A DNA stretch of 64,000 nucleotides from CALRBF01 sp964646465 (GTDB taxonomy: Bacteria > Patescibacteriota > Minisyncoccia > SW-4-49-11): NCBI GenBank assembly GCA_964646465.1, contig CAZYEN010000029.1, positions 6,762-70,761 of the forward strand, written 5' to 3'. Position 1 is the stretch's first letter; each line of letters begins with the position of its first letter. Below, in pieces: positions 43,204-51,390 of this stretch. A model generated the notes under the pieces. That model was not told where the DNA came from and searched no databases. It saw nothing but the letters and a program-made list of their open reading frames with translations. The position numbers and the translations under genes were made by a program.

Positions 43204-43308
43204 ATATTTTTAAAATTAGGCTATTATCATAATTGCATATATTATAGCTTATATTTAGTATTTTGTATATATTTAAAGTATTTTTATTTAAAAAGATGAG
43301 AAATATCG

Positions 43309-43337
43309 TAGACAAAAATTTAAAAACATGGTATATT
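43309..43337 (+). promoter_or_regulatory. promoter of the small membrane protein gene
   Basis: TAGACA (43309-43314), a 17-base spacer and TATATT (43332-43337) give a plausible promoter. Its start would fall inside the palindrome at 43336-43364. Confidence 0.45.
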
Positions 43338-43364
43338 ATACTATATTAATATAATATAGTATAA
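43336..43364. promoter_or_regulatory. 29-bp AT-rich palindrome just before a start codon
   Basis: Thirteen-base arms (43336-43348 and 43352-43364) are perfectly complementary around ATA. They end two bases before the ATG at 43367. The element could be an operator or an mRNA hairpin masking the start. Confidence 0.45.
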
Positions 43365-43366
43365 AT

Positions 43367-43606
43367 ATGAGTAAAAAACTATTAGAAAAACACCCAGATC
43401 ACAAAGAATTCATTTATAAGACTGAGATTATAGCAAGATATGCTCTAAAAGCTATGGTAATATTAGTAGCTATTACACTTGTCCTGTATCAGGTATTGTT
43501 CGCTTTGTCATATCTTGGGTTAACTTCATATCAAGAATATAAGCAAGAGCAACAACAGAAGCAGCAGCAAGAAGCTCTAGAGCAGTTACAAGAAGATAAA
43601 AAATAA
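43367..43606 (+). CDS. small single-helix membrane protein with Gln-rich tail
   Basis: A 79-residue protein with a basic N-terminus, one long hydrophobic segment (about 28-56) and a C-terminal, glutamine-rich helix (YKQEQQQKQQQEALEQLQEDKK). No family is recognised. It is flanked by a palindrome before the start and a terminator after the stop, so it is its own transcription unit. Confidence 0.55.
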   Translation: MSKKLLEKHPDHKEFIYKTEIIARYALKAMVILVAITLVLYQVLFALSYLGLTSYQEYKQEQQQKQQQEALEQLQEDKK

Positions 43607-43638
43607 ATAATAATTTTTTTCACTACCTTTGCAATAGA

Positions 43639-43659
43639 AGCCGGTAATTCCGGTTTTTA
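43639..43659 (+). terminator. terminator of the small membrane protein gene
   Basis: AGCCGG pairs with CCGGTT (one G-T, loop TAATT) and runs into TTTTT. Confidence 0.6.
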
Positions 43660-43677
43660 TTGTAAATATATTCAATA

Positions 43678-43700
43678 TGGTATAAACTAAATATAGTTTA
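43678..43700 (+). promoter_or_regulatory. extended -10 and inverted repeat before the prenyl synthase gene
   Basis: TGGTATAAA (43678-43686) is an extended -10. The arms TAAACTA and TAGTTTA (43683-43700, spacer AATA) overlap it and could be an operator. The ATG follows at 43723. Confidence 0.4.
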
Positions 43701-43722
43701 GAAATTACACTTTTATTTAAAT

Positions 43723-44784
43723 ATGAACATCATAGAATTTAAGGCTGAGTTTCAGTCCGTATTAGCCCAAGCTATTAAATCAAAATTTACAGAATATAGT
43801 CAGTATACTGATGATCAGGAGATTTTAGAGATAATTAATTATGCTAAATCTATTATAGGTGGAGGAAAATGTATTCGACCTTATATGGCATATATCTTGT
43901 ATGAAACCTTGGGATGTGATAACAAAGAGGTTGTTATGGATTTATTAGTATCTTTAGAAATCTTCCATTCCTTTGCATTGATACATGATGATGTAATTGA
44001 TGAAGGCAAAATGCGTCATAAGGTAGAAACTTTACACACTTTTGTATCAAAAAGGATACAATATAATCATAGGACTTTTGCACACAGAATCCATTATGGC
44101 CATTCTCAGGCTATCTTGGTAGGTGATTTATTATTCTCGTGGTCCATTAGTAGATTTCATCAATTTAGTCACTTACCTTATTATAATGAAGCTTGTAAAA
44201 TTTTTCATACAATGATAGATGAGGTGGCTATAGGACAGATGATAGATGTTAATGTTATGACTAGAGATGCAATTAGTTCTCAATTGATAGAAACTAAAAT
44301 GCGACTCAAAACAGCAGGATATACTTTTGTAAGGCCAATGCAGATAGGCGTTGCACTGGCAGGTAAGGAAAAAGAACTAACCCAGTTTTGTGTGGACTTT
44401 GGGATAGCTTTGGGCTTGGCCTTTCAAACTCAAGATGATATTTTGGATGTTATTGCTGATCCGAAAATAATTAAGAAATCAGTTCTATCAGATATAAGAG
44501 AGCATCAACATACTTTTTTAACACAATATGTGCTTGAAAATGGTAAAAACTCAGACATTGTAGAATTAGAAAAATATTGGGGAAAATCTGAATTAAATGA
44601 CAGTGATCAGTTCCATATTGTTAAACTTTTCGAAAAAACTGGAGCATTATCTTATGCTAGATCTAAAGTCGCAGAATATCTAGATCAAGCTAAACAGATT
44701 ACCTTAAAGGAAAAAAATATTACTGATAAAACTAAACTGGTATTAAATCAATTAATAAAGTATATCGAAGATAGAGGTTATTAA
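43723..44784 (+). CDS. polyprenyl (FPP/GGPP-type) diphosphate synthase
   Basis: A 353-residue trans-prenyltransferase. GGGKCIRPYMAYIL, the first Asp-rich motif HDDVIDEG (89-93) and the second FQTQDDILD (near 238) are present. A Phe five residues before the first motif (HSFALIHDD) is the pattern of short-chain synthases making C15 or C20 chains (inference). It is four bases from the phytoene-synthase-like gene, which would use its product. Confidence 0.9.
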   Translation: MNIIEFKAEFQSVLAQAIKSKFTEYSQYTDDQEILEIINYAKSIIGGGKCIRPYMAYILYETLGCDNKEVVMDLLVSLEIFHSFALIHDDVIDEGKMRHKVETLHTFVSKRIQYNHRTFAHRIHYGHSQAILVGDLLFSWSISRFHQFSHLPYYNEACKIFHTMIDEVAIGQMIDVNVMTRDAISSQLIETKMRLKTAGYTFVRPMQIGVALAGKEKELTQFCVDFGIALGLAFQTQDDILDVIADPKIIKKSVLSDIREHQHTFLTQYVLENGKNSDIVELEKYWGKSELNDSDQFHIVKLFEKTGALSYARSKVAEYLDQAKQITLKEKNITDKTKLVLNQLIKYIEDRGY

Positions 44785-44788
44785 GAAT

Positions 44789-45649
44789 ATGGATAAATAT
44801 ACTCAATCAGTAGAATCTATCACCAAGCAATTTGGAACAAGCTATTATTTTGCAACCAGATTTTTACCCATTGATTTGAGAGAGGCGACCTATGCTTTAT
44901 ATAGTTTTTTTCGTATTCCAGATGAGATTGTGGATAATTCCATTCACGAAAAAGAAGATTATATCTTAGCGGAACTAGAAGATTGGGAAGAAATGTGGTA
45001 TAAAGCGTATAAGGGGGAAACAACAATATATCCAATTTTAAACTTAACGAATCAAGTTTTTAAGCAATATAATATACCTTATCAGTATAGTCTAGATTTT
45101 CTAAAAGCTATGAAACAGGATGTTTATACTACAAGATATGATACATATAAGGATTTGAAAAATTATATGCATGGTTCCGCCTCAGTTGTTGGTTTAATGA
45201 TGAGTTATGTCATAGGGTTTAACAATGAAAGAGCTTTATATTATGCTTCATACTTAGGTGAAGCTATGCAACTTACTAACTTCATTAGGGATATAGGAGA
45301 AGATTATAAAGAAAGAGGTCGAATTTATTTACCTCAAGAAGATATGAATAAGTATAGTGTAAAAGAAATAGATATTAAAGATAATAAAGTTACTGATAAT
45401 TTTATTGAATTAATAAAATTTGAAATTAAGAGAGCAAGAAGTTTATATAGAAAATCTGATAAAGGTATTAAATATCTCAATAAAAGAGGTAGATTTGCTG
45501 TTATAATGGCAAGTCGTATGTATGAAGCTATTTTAGATAAAGTAGAGCAAAATAATTATAATGTTTTAACTAGAAGAGCAAGAACTTCTAAAAGAGAAAA
45601 AATATATATATTGGGTAAATCAGCTTTAGAATATGGATTTCAAGGCTGA
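44789..45649 (+). CDS. phytoene/squalene synthase family protein
   Basis: A 286-residue enzyme of head-to-head prenyl condensation. FFRIPDEIVDN has the first acidic motif (DEIVD) and NFIRDIGEDYKERGRIYLP the second (DIGED). YMHGSASVVGLMM and FAVIMASRMYEAIL are typical of the CrtB group. It joins two C15 or C20 diphosphates to squalene-like or phytoene-like products. No desaturase, cyclase or hopanoid gene is in the window, so the end product is open. Confidence 0.88.
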   Translation: MDKYTQSVESITKQFGTSYYFATRFLPIDLREATYALYSFFRIPDEIVDNSIHEKEDYILAELEDWEEMWYKAYKGETTIYPILNLTNQVFKQYNIPYQYSLDFLKAMKQDVYTTRYDTYKDLKNYMHGSASVVGLMMSYVIGFNNERALYYASYLGEAMQLTNFIRDIGEDYKERGRIYLPQEDMNKYSVKEIDIKDNKVTDNFIELIKFEIKRARSLYRKSDKGIKYLNKRGRFAVIMASRMYEAILDKVEQNNYNVLTRRARTSKREKIYILGKSALEYGFQG

Positions 45650-45660
45650 AGCTTTTGTAT

Positions 45661-45689
45661 TTGAATATACTTAATATATATGATATAAT
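45661..45689 (+). promoter_or_regulatory. recA promoter
   Basis: TTGAAT (45661-45666), a 17-base spacer and TATAAT (45684-45689), with upstream TG making TGATATAAT. The start would be near 45696, 20 bases before the ATG. I see no LexA-type box. Confidence 0.75.
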
Positions 45690-45715
45690 TGATTTAATAC
45701 TAAATAATAAGTAAT

Positions 45716-46789
45716 ATGGCAAAGAATAAATCCAAATCTACAGACAAGATTAGTAAGAATGATAAAATACAATCAGTATTAGAAGATATAAAAAGTAAAT
45801 TCGGAGATGAGTCAATGATGAAATTGGGAGATGTCAAAAAAGTTGACATTAAAGCTTATTCAACTGGATCTATTTCTCTTGATAGAGCTCTTGGAATTGG
45901 CGGAATGCCACAAGGAAGAATTATAGAAATTTATGGGCCAGAATCCAGTGGTAAAACCACTATTTGTTTGCAAGTAATTGCTAATGCCCAAAAAGAAGGA
46001 GGAGTGGCTGCTTTTATAGATACAGAACATGCTTTGGATCCAGAATATGCAAAAAAATTAAAAGTTAATACGGATGATCTTTTGATTTCTCAGCCTAATA
46101 CAGGAGAGGAAGCTTTATCTATTGTAGAGGCTTTGGTGCATTCAGGGAATGTAGATATTATTGTATTAGACTCAGTTGCTGCTATTGTTCCTAAAGCAGA
46201 AATTGAGGGTGATATGGGAGACTCACATGTAGCAATTCAGGCCAGATTAATGTCCCAGGCTCTTCGTAAGTTAACAGCTATTTCAGCTAAAGCTAATACT
46301 ACAATTATTTTTACCAATCAAACTCGTATGAAAATTGGAATGATGGGATATGGTAGTCCAGTTGAAACTCCAGGTGGTAAAGCTTTAAAATTTTATGCTT
46401 CAGTTAGAATAGAAATTAAAAGAGTAGCTCAGATTAAGAAAGGAGAAGAGGTTATTGGAGCTAGAACTAAAGCTAAAATTGTTAAGAATAAAGTTGCTGC
46501 ACCATTCAAGGTTGCAGAATTTGATATTATGTATAATGAGGGAGTCTCTCTTGAGACAGATTTAATTAATTTGGCACTTAAAGTGGGTGTTCTTAAGAAA
46601 AAAGGTACATATATTCAAGATTTAGAAGGTAATACTTTAGGTCAAGGTTTAGAATCAGCTAGAAAAGCCTTAAGAGATAATCCGGAGTTATTACAGCAAG
46701 TATATGCTGATGTATTAGCTAAGGAAGATGCTAATATTGATAGTATAGATACGGTTGATAGTGTCATTGCTAATTCTGTGGAAGAGTAA
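45716..46789 (+). CDS. recA: recombinase RecA
   Basis: A 357-residue DNA-strand-exchange ATPase. Walker A GPESSGKT lies at 74-81. FIDTEHALDPEYAKKL, IVLDSVAAIVPKAEIEGDMGDSH, the L2 loop TNQTRMKIGMMGYGSPVETPGG and ALKFYASVRIEIKR follow. Length and signatures are normal. It heads an operon with two phosphoglycerate mutase-like genes and leuS. Confidence 0.97.
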   Translation: MAKNKSKSTDKISKNDKIQSVLEDIKSKFGDESMMKLGDVKKVDIKAYSTGSISLDRALGIGGMPQGRIIEIYGPESSGKTTICLQVIANAQKEGGVAAFIDTEHALDPEYAKKLKVNTDDLLISQPNTGEEALSIVEALVHSGNVDIIVLDSVAAIVPKAEIEGDMGDSHVAIQARLMSQALRKLTAISAKANTTIIFTNQTRMKIGMMGYGSPVETPGGKALKFYASVRIEIKRVAQIKKGEEVIGARTKAKIVKNKVAAPFKVAEFDIMYNEGVSLETDLINLALKVGVLKKKGTYIQDLEGNTLGQGLESARKALRDNPELLQQVYADVLAKEDANIDSIDTVDSVIANSVEE

Positions 46790-46791
46790 AT

Positions 46792-47550
46792 ATGGCTTAT
46801 ACCTTAGTGTTAATGCGACATGGAGAGAGTGTTTGGAATCAGCTAGATAAATTTACTGGTTGGACTGATGTTGAATTATCTACTAAAGGTATTCAAGAAG
46901 CGAAAACAGCTGGGGTAATGTTGCTACAAAATGGTTTTGAATTTGATATAGCTTATACTTCTATGTTAGATAGAGCTATAGATACATTACAATATGCATT
47001 AGAAGGAGCCCATATGACCTGGATACCTGTCGTTAAGGACTGGCATCTCAACGAAAGACATTATGGCGGTTTGCAGGGTAAAAATAAAGCTGAATCTATA
47101 GATGAATTTGGAGAGTATCAGGTAAAAGTGTGGAGAAGAGCATTTGCTATTAAACCTCCATTATTATCTGAGTATGATTCTAGATATCCTGCTAATGATG
47201 AGAGATACATTGATATCCCAGCTGAACAACTTCCTATTGGAGAGTCTCTCAAGGATACTTTAGATAGAGTTCAGCCATATTGGGAATCAGAGTTAAAACC
47301 AGCTATTTTATCTGGCAAAAGGTTAGTTATTTCAGCTCACGGTAATAGTTTAAGAGCTCTGTTGAAATTTTTAGAAAATATTTCAGATAATAAAATTATT
47401 GATATAGAAATACCAACTGGAAATCCATTGATTTATGAATTAGAAGAACATACATTAAAAGTTTTAAAGAAATATTACTTAATAGATATAAAAAATAAAA
47501 GTAATAAAAATATATTTAGTAAATTGAAATCTATTTTTAAATTAACTTAA
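46792..47550 (+). CDS. gpmA: 2,3-bisphosphoglycerate-dependent phosphoglycerate mutase
   Basis: A 252-residue histidine-phosphatase fold enzyme that interconverts 3- and 2-phosphoglycerate. LVLMRHGESVWN has the phosphorylated His10. LNERHYGGLQGKNKAE holds the acid Glu88, and SAHGNSLRALLKF has His183. The FAIKPPLL and RYPANDERY blocks match GpmA. It starts two bases after recA. A 20-residue lysine-rich tail extends beyond the normal end. Confidence 0.95.
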   Translation: MAYTLVLMRHGESVWNQLDKFTGWTDVELSTKGIQEAKTAGVMLLQNGFEFDIAYTSMLDRAIDTLQYALEGAHMTWIPVVKDWHLNERHYGGLQGKNKAESIDEFGEYQVKVWRRAFAIKPPLLSEYDSRYPANDERYIDIPAEQLPIGESLKDTLDRVQPYWESELKPAILSGKRLVISAHGNSLRALLKFLENISDNKIIDIEIPTGNPLIYELEEHTLKVLKKYYLIDIKNKSNKNIFSKLKSIFKLT

Positions 47551-47553
47551 ATT

Positions 47554-48231
47554 ATGTCAAAGATTATTTTAGTAAGACATGGTGATAGTCAATGGGATCA
47601 AGAAAATAGATTTATAGGTTGGGTAGATGTTCCGTTATTGGAAAGGAAAGATTTACTTAAGAATATAGGTAACGTATTATTAAATAATAATACGGATATA
47701 GATGTTGTTATAACATCAACATTAGAAAGATCAATTGTAAGTGCTTGGACTATTATGAATAGTATGTATCATTCTTGGATAACAGAAATACATGATTGGC
47801 GACTAAACCCAAGACATTATGGAATAATACAGGGCTTAACCTATCAAGAGGCTATTTTAAAATACCCTAATATTAATGAGATTAATTTGAGTTGGGATCA
47901 AACGGTAAACCCAATTGCATTAGATGATAAAAATCATCCCAGGTATGATAGGAGGTATTCTAATGTAGAACCAGAAAAATTACCTTCAGTTGAAAGTTTA
48001 AAAGATGTTTATTCAAGGGTAGAGACTTTCATTACAGATGTCTTATTGCCAATCTTGGCTAAAAATGAGAATATTTTAATTGTTGCTCATCATGATAGTA
48101 TTCGTTCTATATTAAAATATTTTCAAAAATTATCGATTGAGGATACTATTGCATTTAATATTAATCCTTCTCATTCTATAGTATTAGAGTATGATGCTAA
48201 TACAGGAATATCAACTCAATCTCTCTTATAA
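47554..48231 (+). CDS. degenerate phosphoglycerate mutase paralogue
   Basis: A 225-residue protein clearly related to GpmA, three bases downstream of gpmA. It keeps LVRHGDSQWDQ (His9), LERSIVSAW and the second histidine in VAHHDSIRS (His179). The catalytic-acid position is proline: LNPRHYG instead of LNERHYG, Pro86. The FAIKPP loop is missing. Mutase activity is unlikely. It could be an altered phosphatase or a regulatory partner of GpmA. Confidence 0.8.
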   Translation: MSKIILVRHGDSQWDQENRFIGWVDVPLLERKDLLKNIGNVLLNNNTDIDVVITSTLERSIVSAWTIMNSMYHSWITEIHDWRLNPRHYGIIQGLTYQEAILKYPNINEINLSWDQTVNPIALDDKNHPRYDRRYSNVEPEKLPSVESLKDVYSRVETFITDVLLPILAKNENILIVAHHDSIRSILKYFQKLSIEDTIAFNINPSHSIVLEYDANTGISTQSLL

Positions 48232-48253
48232 ATATAATTAAATTATTGAGTAT

Positions 48254-51223
48254 ATGTATAATCATAGAATTATTGAACAGAAATGGGTTCAAAAGTGGTC
48301 CGAGGGATTTGTAGATTACACAATTAATCCTCAAACATCTGAGGATAAAAAATATATTTTAGTTGAATTCCCTTTCCCTTCAGGAGCTGGACTTCATGTA
48401 GGACATATCAGAAGTTATGTAGCTCAGGACATTAAAGCTAGAATATATAGAATGCAAGGAAATCAGGTGTTATATCCCATAGGTTGGGATGCTTTTGGTT
48501 TGCCAACAGAAAATTATGCTATTAAAAATAATATATCCCCAGCAGTAGCAACAGCAGATAATATAAAGAATTTTAAAAAACAATTAGCAGTCCTAGGGTT
48601 GTCTTTTGATTGGAGTCGTGAAATCAATACCACTGACCCTAAATATTATAAATGGACTCAATGGATTTGGCTACAAATGTTTAAGTCAGGCCTTGCCTAT
48701 CAAGATACCACTCAAGTTTGGTGGTGTGAAGAATTAAAGACTGTCTTAGCTAATGAAGAGGTGATTGATGGTAAATCAGAGCGGGGAGGACATCCTTGTA
48801 TTAGAGTTCCACTTCGGCAATGGATGTTAGCTATTACTAAGTATGCAGATAGATTAGACCGAGATTTAGAAAAAGTAGATTATTTACCAATTATCAAAAC
48901 TCAACAAAGAAATTGGATAGGACGTAGTGAGGGGTTTGAGTTAAAATTTCAAGTTCAAGATATAGATCAGAATATAGAAATATTCACCACTAGAATCGAT
49001 ACTATTTTTGGAGTGACTTTTTTAGTTTTAGCTCCGGAACATCCACTTTTAGATAAAATTGTAAAAGCAGAATATAAGAATCAAGTTAAAGAGTATCAAG
49101 AGCAAACAAAATCTAAAAGTGATCTTGACAGACAACAAAGTAAAGATAAAACCGGGGTATTTACTGGAGCTTATGCTATACATCCACTAACAGAAGAACT
49201 AATCCCAATTTGGATAGCTGATTATGTATTGGCAAGTTATGGTACAGGGGCTATAATGGCGGTCCCTGCCCACGATGAGAGAGATCAGGAATTTGCCAAA
49301 GAGTTTGGATTATCTATTAAGCAGGTAGTTGCTCAATATACTACTCTTACAGGGCAAGATGCTCCAAAGAGTGATGAAAATATTGTGGAATTTGATGCTG
49401 CAACGGTAATTATTAAACATTGGGTAGAAGAGTTATATTATGTCGTTCAATTTAGTAATAAAGCACAAGGTTTTGTTGGGGGGCATGTTGAATTAGGTGA
49501 GACAACAGAACAAACCGCAATTCGTGAGACGGCAGAAGAATCTGGATATATAGATATTAAAAATATTGAGCAGCTTATAGCACATGCATATGGCCGTGGA
49601 TATAAGCCACGTAAATCAAGAGAGGAATTATGCCATGATTCTCTTTACTTAATACATTTGAAAAGTGGTGAGAGGGTTGATGTTAATGATCATGAGATTA
49701 AAAATGGTGACTGGCTGAGTGCAGAAGAAATTGTAAGATCACAATTATTTTCTGATGGACACCGTTTATTTTTTGAATATTATCTCAATCAAAAACCATT
49801 TACAGGGTATGGAAAACTTGTTAACTCAGGAGAATTTGATGGACTATTTTCAGAAGAGGCAAAGAAATCTATTATTACAATATTAGAAGAGCAAAATATC
49901 GGACACAGAAAAGTCCAATATAAACTTCGTGATTGGGTTTTCTCCAGACAAAGATATTGGGGAGAACCATTTCCTATTGTTTGGATAATTGAAGAGCATT
50001 ATAAAAAAATATCAGGAGAGATTGCTAGATTTTTACCTAGTCAAGCAGTAACTAGAGAAATAGAGGGGGTATTGCAGTATGCTGTCCCAATTGCAGTTTC
50101 AGATTTGCCATTAGAATTACCAGAAGTAGATTCTTATGTCCCTCAAGGATTAGGTGAAAGCCCATTAGCTCAAGCTACAGATTGGTTAGAAGTTTGGTAT
50201 AATGTCCAAACTGGCCAAGCCATATCCAGGCAAAATCACAAGCCAGATAGTAATTGGGTAGAAGCCTTACGAGAAACCGATACAATGCCTAATTGGGCAG
50301 GAAGTTCTTGGTATTATCTTAGATATATTGATCCTAATAATGATGAGAAATTAGCTGACCCAGAATTATTAAAAAATTGGCTACCAGTATACTTATATAA
50401 TGGAGGAATGGAGCATGTTACATTACATCTATTATATTCAAGATTTTGGCATAAATTTTTATATGATATTGGAGTAGTCCATACCATAGAACCATATCAG
50501 ACCAGAATTAAGCACGGTATGATTTTAGCTGAAGGTGGTGTAAAAATGTCCAAGTCCAAAGGGAATACTGTTGACCCGATTGAAATGGTAGAGTCATTTG
50601 GAGCAGATTCTCTGAGAGTTTATGAAATGTTTATGGGGCCTTATGATGAAGCCATAGCTTGGGACACTAAAGGTTTAATTGGATGTAGTCGCTTTTTAAA
50701 AAGAATCTATCAATGGGTAAATGATATGAAAGAGCAAAAATTACAACCCAATAATGATAAAGCTAATCTAGACTATGAGACACATTCATTAATCAAGAAA
50801 ATTACTCAAGATATAGATAATCAGAAATATAATACTTGTGTTAGTAGTTTGATGGAATATCTTAATTTATACAATACTCAAGATATAGGTATAGATAATA
50901 TTAAAATATATATTAAATTATTAGCTCCATTTGCCCCACATTTAACAGAAGAATTATGGGAAATAGTAGGGGAGAAGAATACAGTACATAAGTCCATATG
51001 GCCAATTTATGATGATACTAAATTAGTCCAAAGCCAGTTAGATTATCAAATCCATATCAATGGTAAAATGCGAGATATCATCACAGTATCGAATGCATCC
51101 AACGAGGAAGAAATTCAAATACAAGCCCTCAACTCAGACAAAGTAAAACATATTCTGTCAGACAATATTCCAAAAAAAATTATAATAAATCAAGATAAAC
51201 AAATAGTAATAATTATTGTATAG
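48254..51223 (+). CDS. leuS: leucyl-tRNA synthetase with an inserted NUDIX domain
   Basis: A 989-residue class I synthetase, over 100 residues longer than usual. HVGH is at 48-51 and KMSKS at 764-768. The editing domain has FTTRIDTIFGVTF and GTGAIMAVPAHDERD with the conserved Asp near 341-344. Just after it, residues about 375-512 form an extra domain with an intact Nudix box, G-x5-E-x7-RET-x-EESGY, at 410-432. After the insertion the normal sequence resumes at YGKLVNSGEFDGL. The fused domain could clean up a nucleotide by-product or sense a nucleotide. A terminator follows. Confidence 0.95.
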   Translation: MYNHRIIEQKWVQKWSEGFVDYTINPQTSEDKKYILVEFPFPSGAGLHVGHIRSYVAQDIKARIYRMQGNQVLYPIGWDAFGLPTENYAIKNNISPAVATADNIKNFKKQLAVLGLSFDWSREINTTDPKYYKWTQWIWLQMFKSGLAYQDTTQVWWCEELKTVLANEEVIDGKSERGGHPCIRVPLRQWMLAITKYADRLDRDLEKVDYLPIIKTQQRNWIGRSEGFELKFQVQDIDQNIEIFTTRIDTIFGVTFLVLAPEHPLLDKIVKAEYKNQVKEYQEQTKSKSDLDRQQSKDKTGVFTGAYAIHPLTEELIPIWIADYVLASYGTGAIMAVPAHDERDQEFAKEFGLSIKQVVAQYTTLTGQDAPKSDENIVEFDAATVIIKHWVEELYYVVQFSNKAQGFVGGHVELGETTEQTAIRETAEESGYIDIKNIEQLIAHAYGRGYKPRKSREELCHDSLYLIHLKSGERVDVNDHEIKNGDWLSAEEIVRSQLFSDGHRLFFEYYLNQKPFTGYGKLVNSGEFDGLFSEEAKKSIITILEEQNIGHRKVQYKLRDWVFSRQRYWGEPFPIVWIIEEHYKKISGEIARFLPSQAVTREIEGVLQYAVPIAVSDLPLELPEVDSYVPQGLGESPLAQATDWLEVWYNVQTGQAISRQNHKPDSNWVEALRETDTMPNWAGSSWYYLRYIDPNNDEKLADPELLKNWLPVYLYNGGMEHVTLHLLYSRFWHKFLYDIGVVHTIEPYQTRIKHGMILAEGGVKMSKSKGNTVDPIEMVESFGADSLRVYEMFMGPYDEAIAWDTKGLIGCSRFLKRIYQWVNDMKEQKLQPNNDKANLDYETHSLIKKITQDIDNQKYNTCVSSLMEYLNLYNTQDIGIDNIKIYIKLLAPFAPHLTEELWEIVGEKNTVHKSIWPIYDDTKLVQSQLDYQIHINGKMRDIITVSNASNEEEIQIQALNSDKVKHILSDNIPKKIIINQDKQIVIIIV

Positions 51224-51244
51224 TAGAGTTTGGCCTAAAATTTT

Positions 51245-51264
51245 ACCCTCTTTAAGGGTTTTTT
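51245..51264 (+). terminator. terminator after leuS
   Basis: ACCCT and AGGGT with loop CTTTA are followed by TTTTTT. The gap to the convergent phosphorylase stop at 51391 holds nothing else I can identify. Confidence 0.7.
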
Positions 51265-51390
51265 ACCTCGATAGAAGAGATGATTTTAGTTAACTGAAAT
51301 TTATTTCACTACGATATGGATATAATTTTTATAGCTTAGGGTTTATTCTCCTCCATACATATATTTAAAGCACCCACTTCCAAGCTAAAT

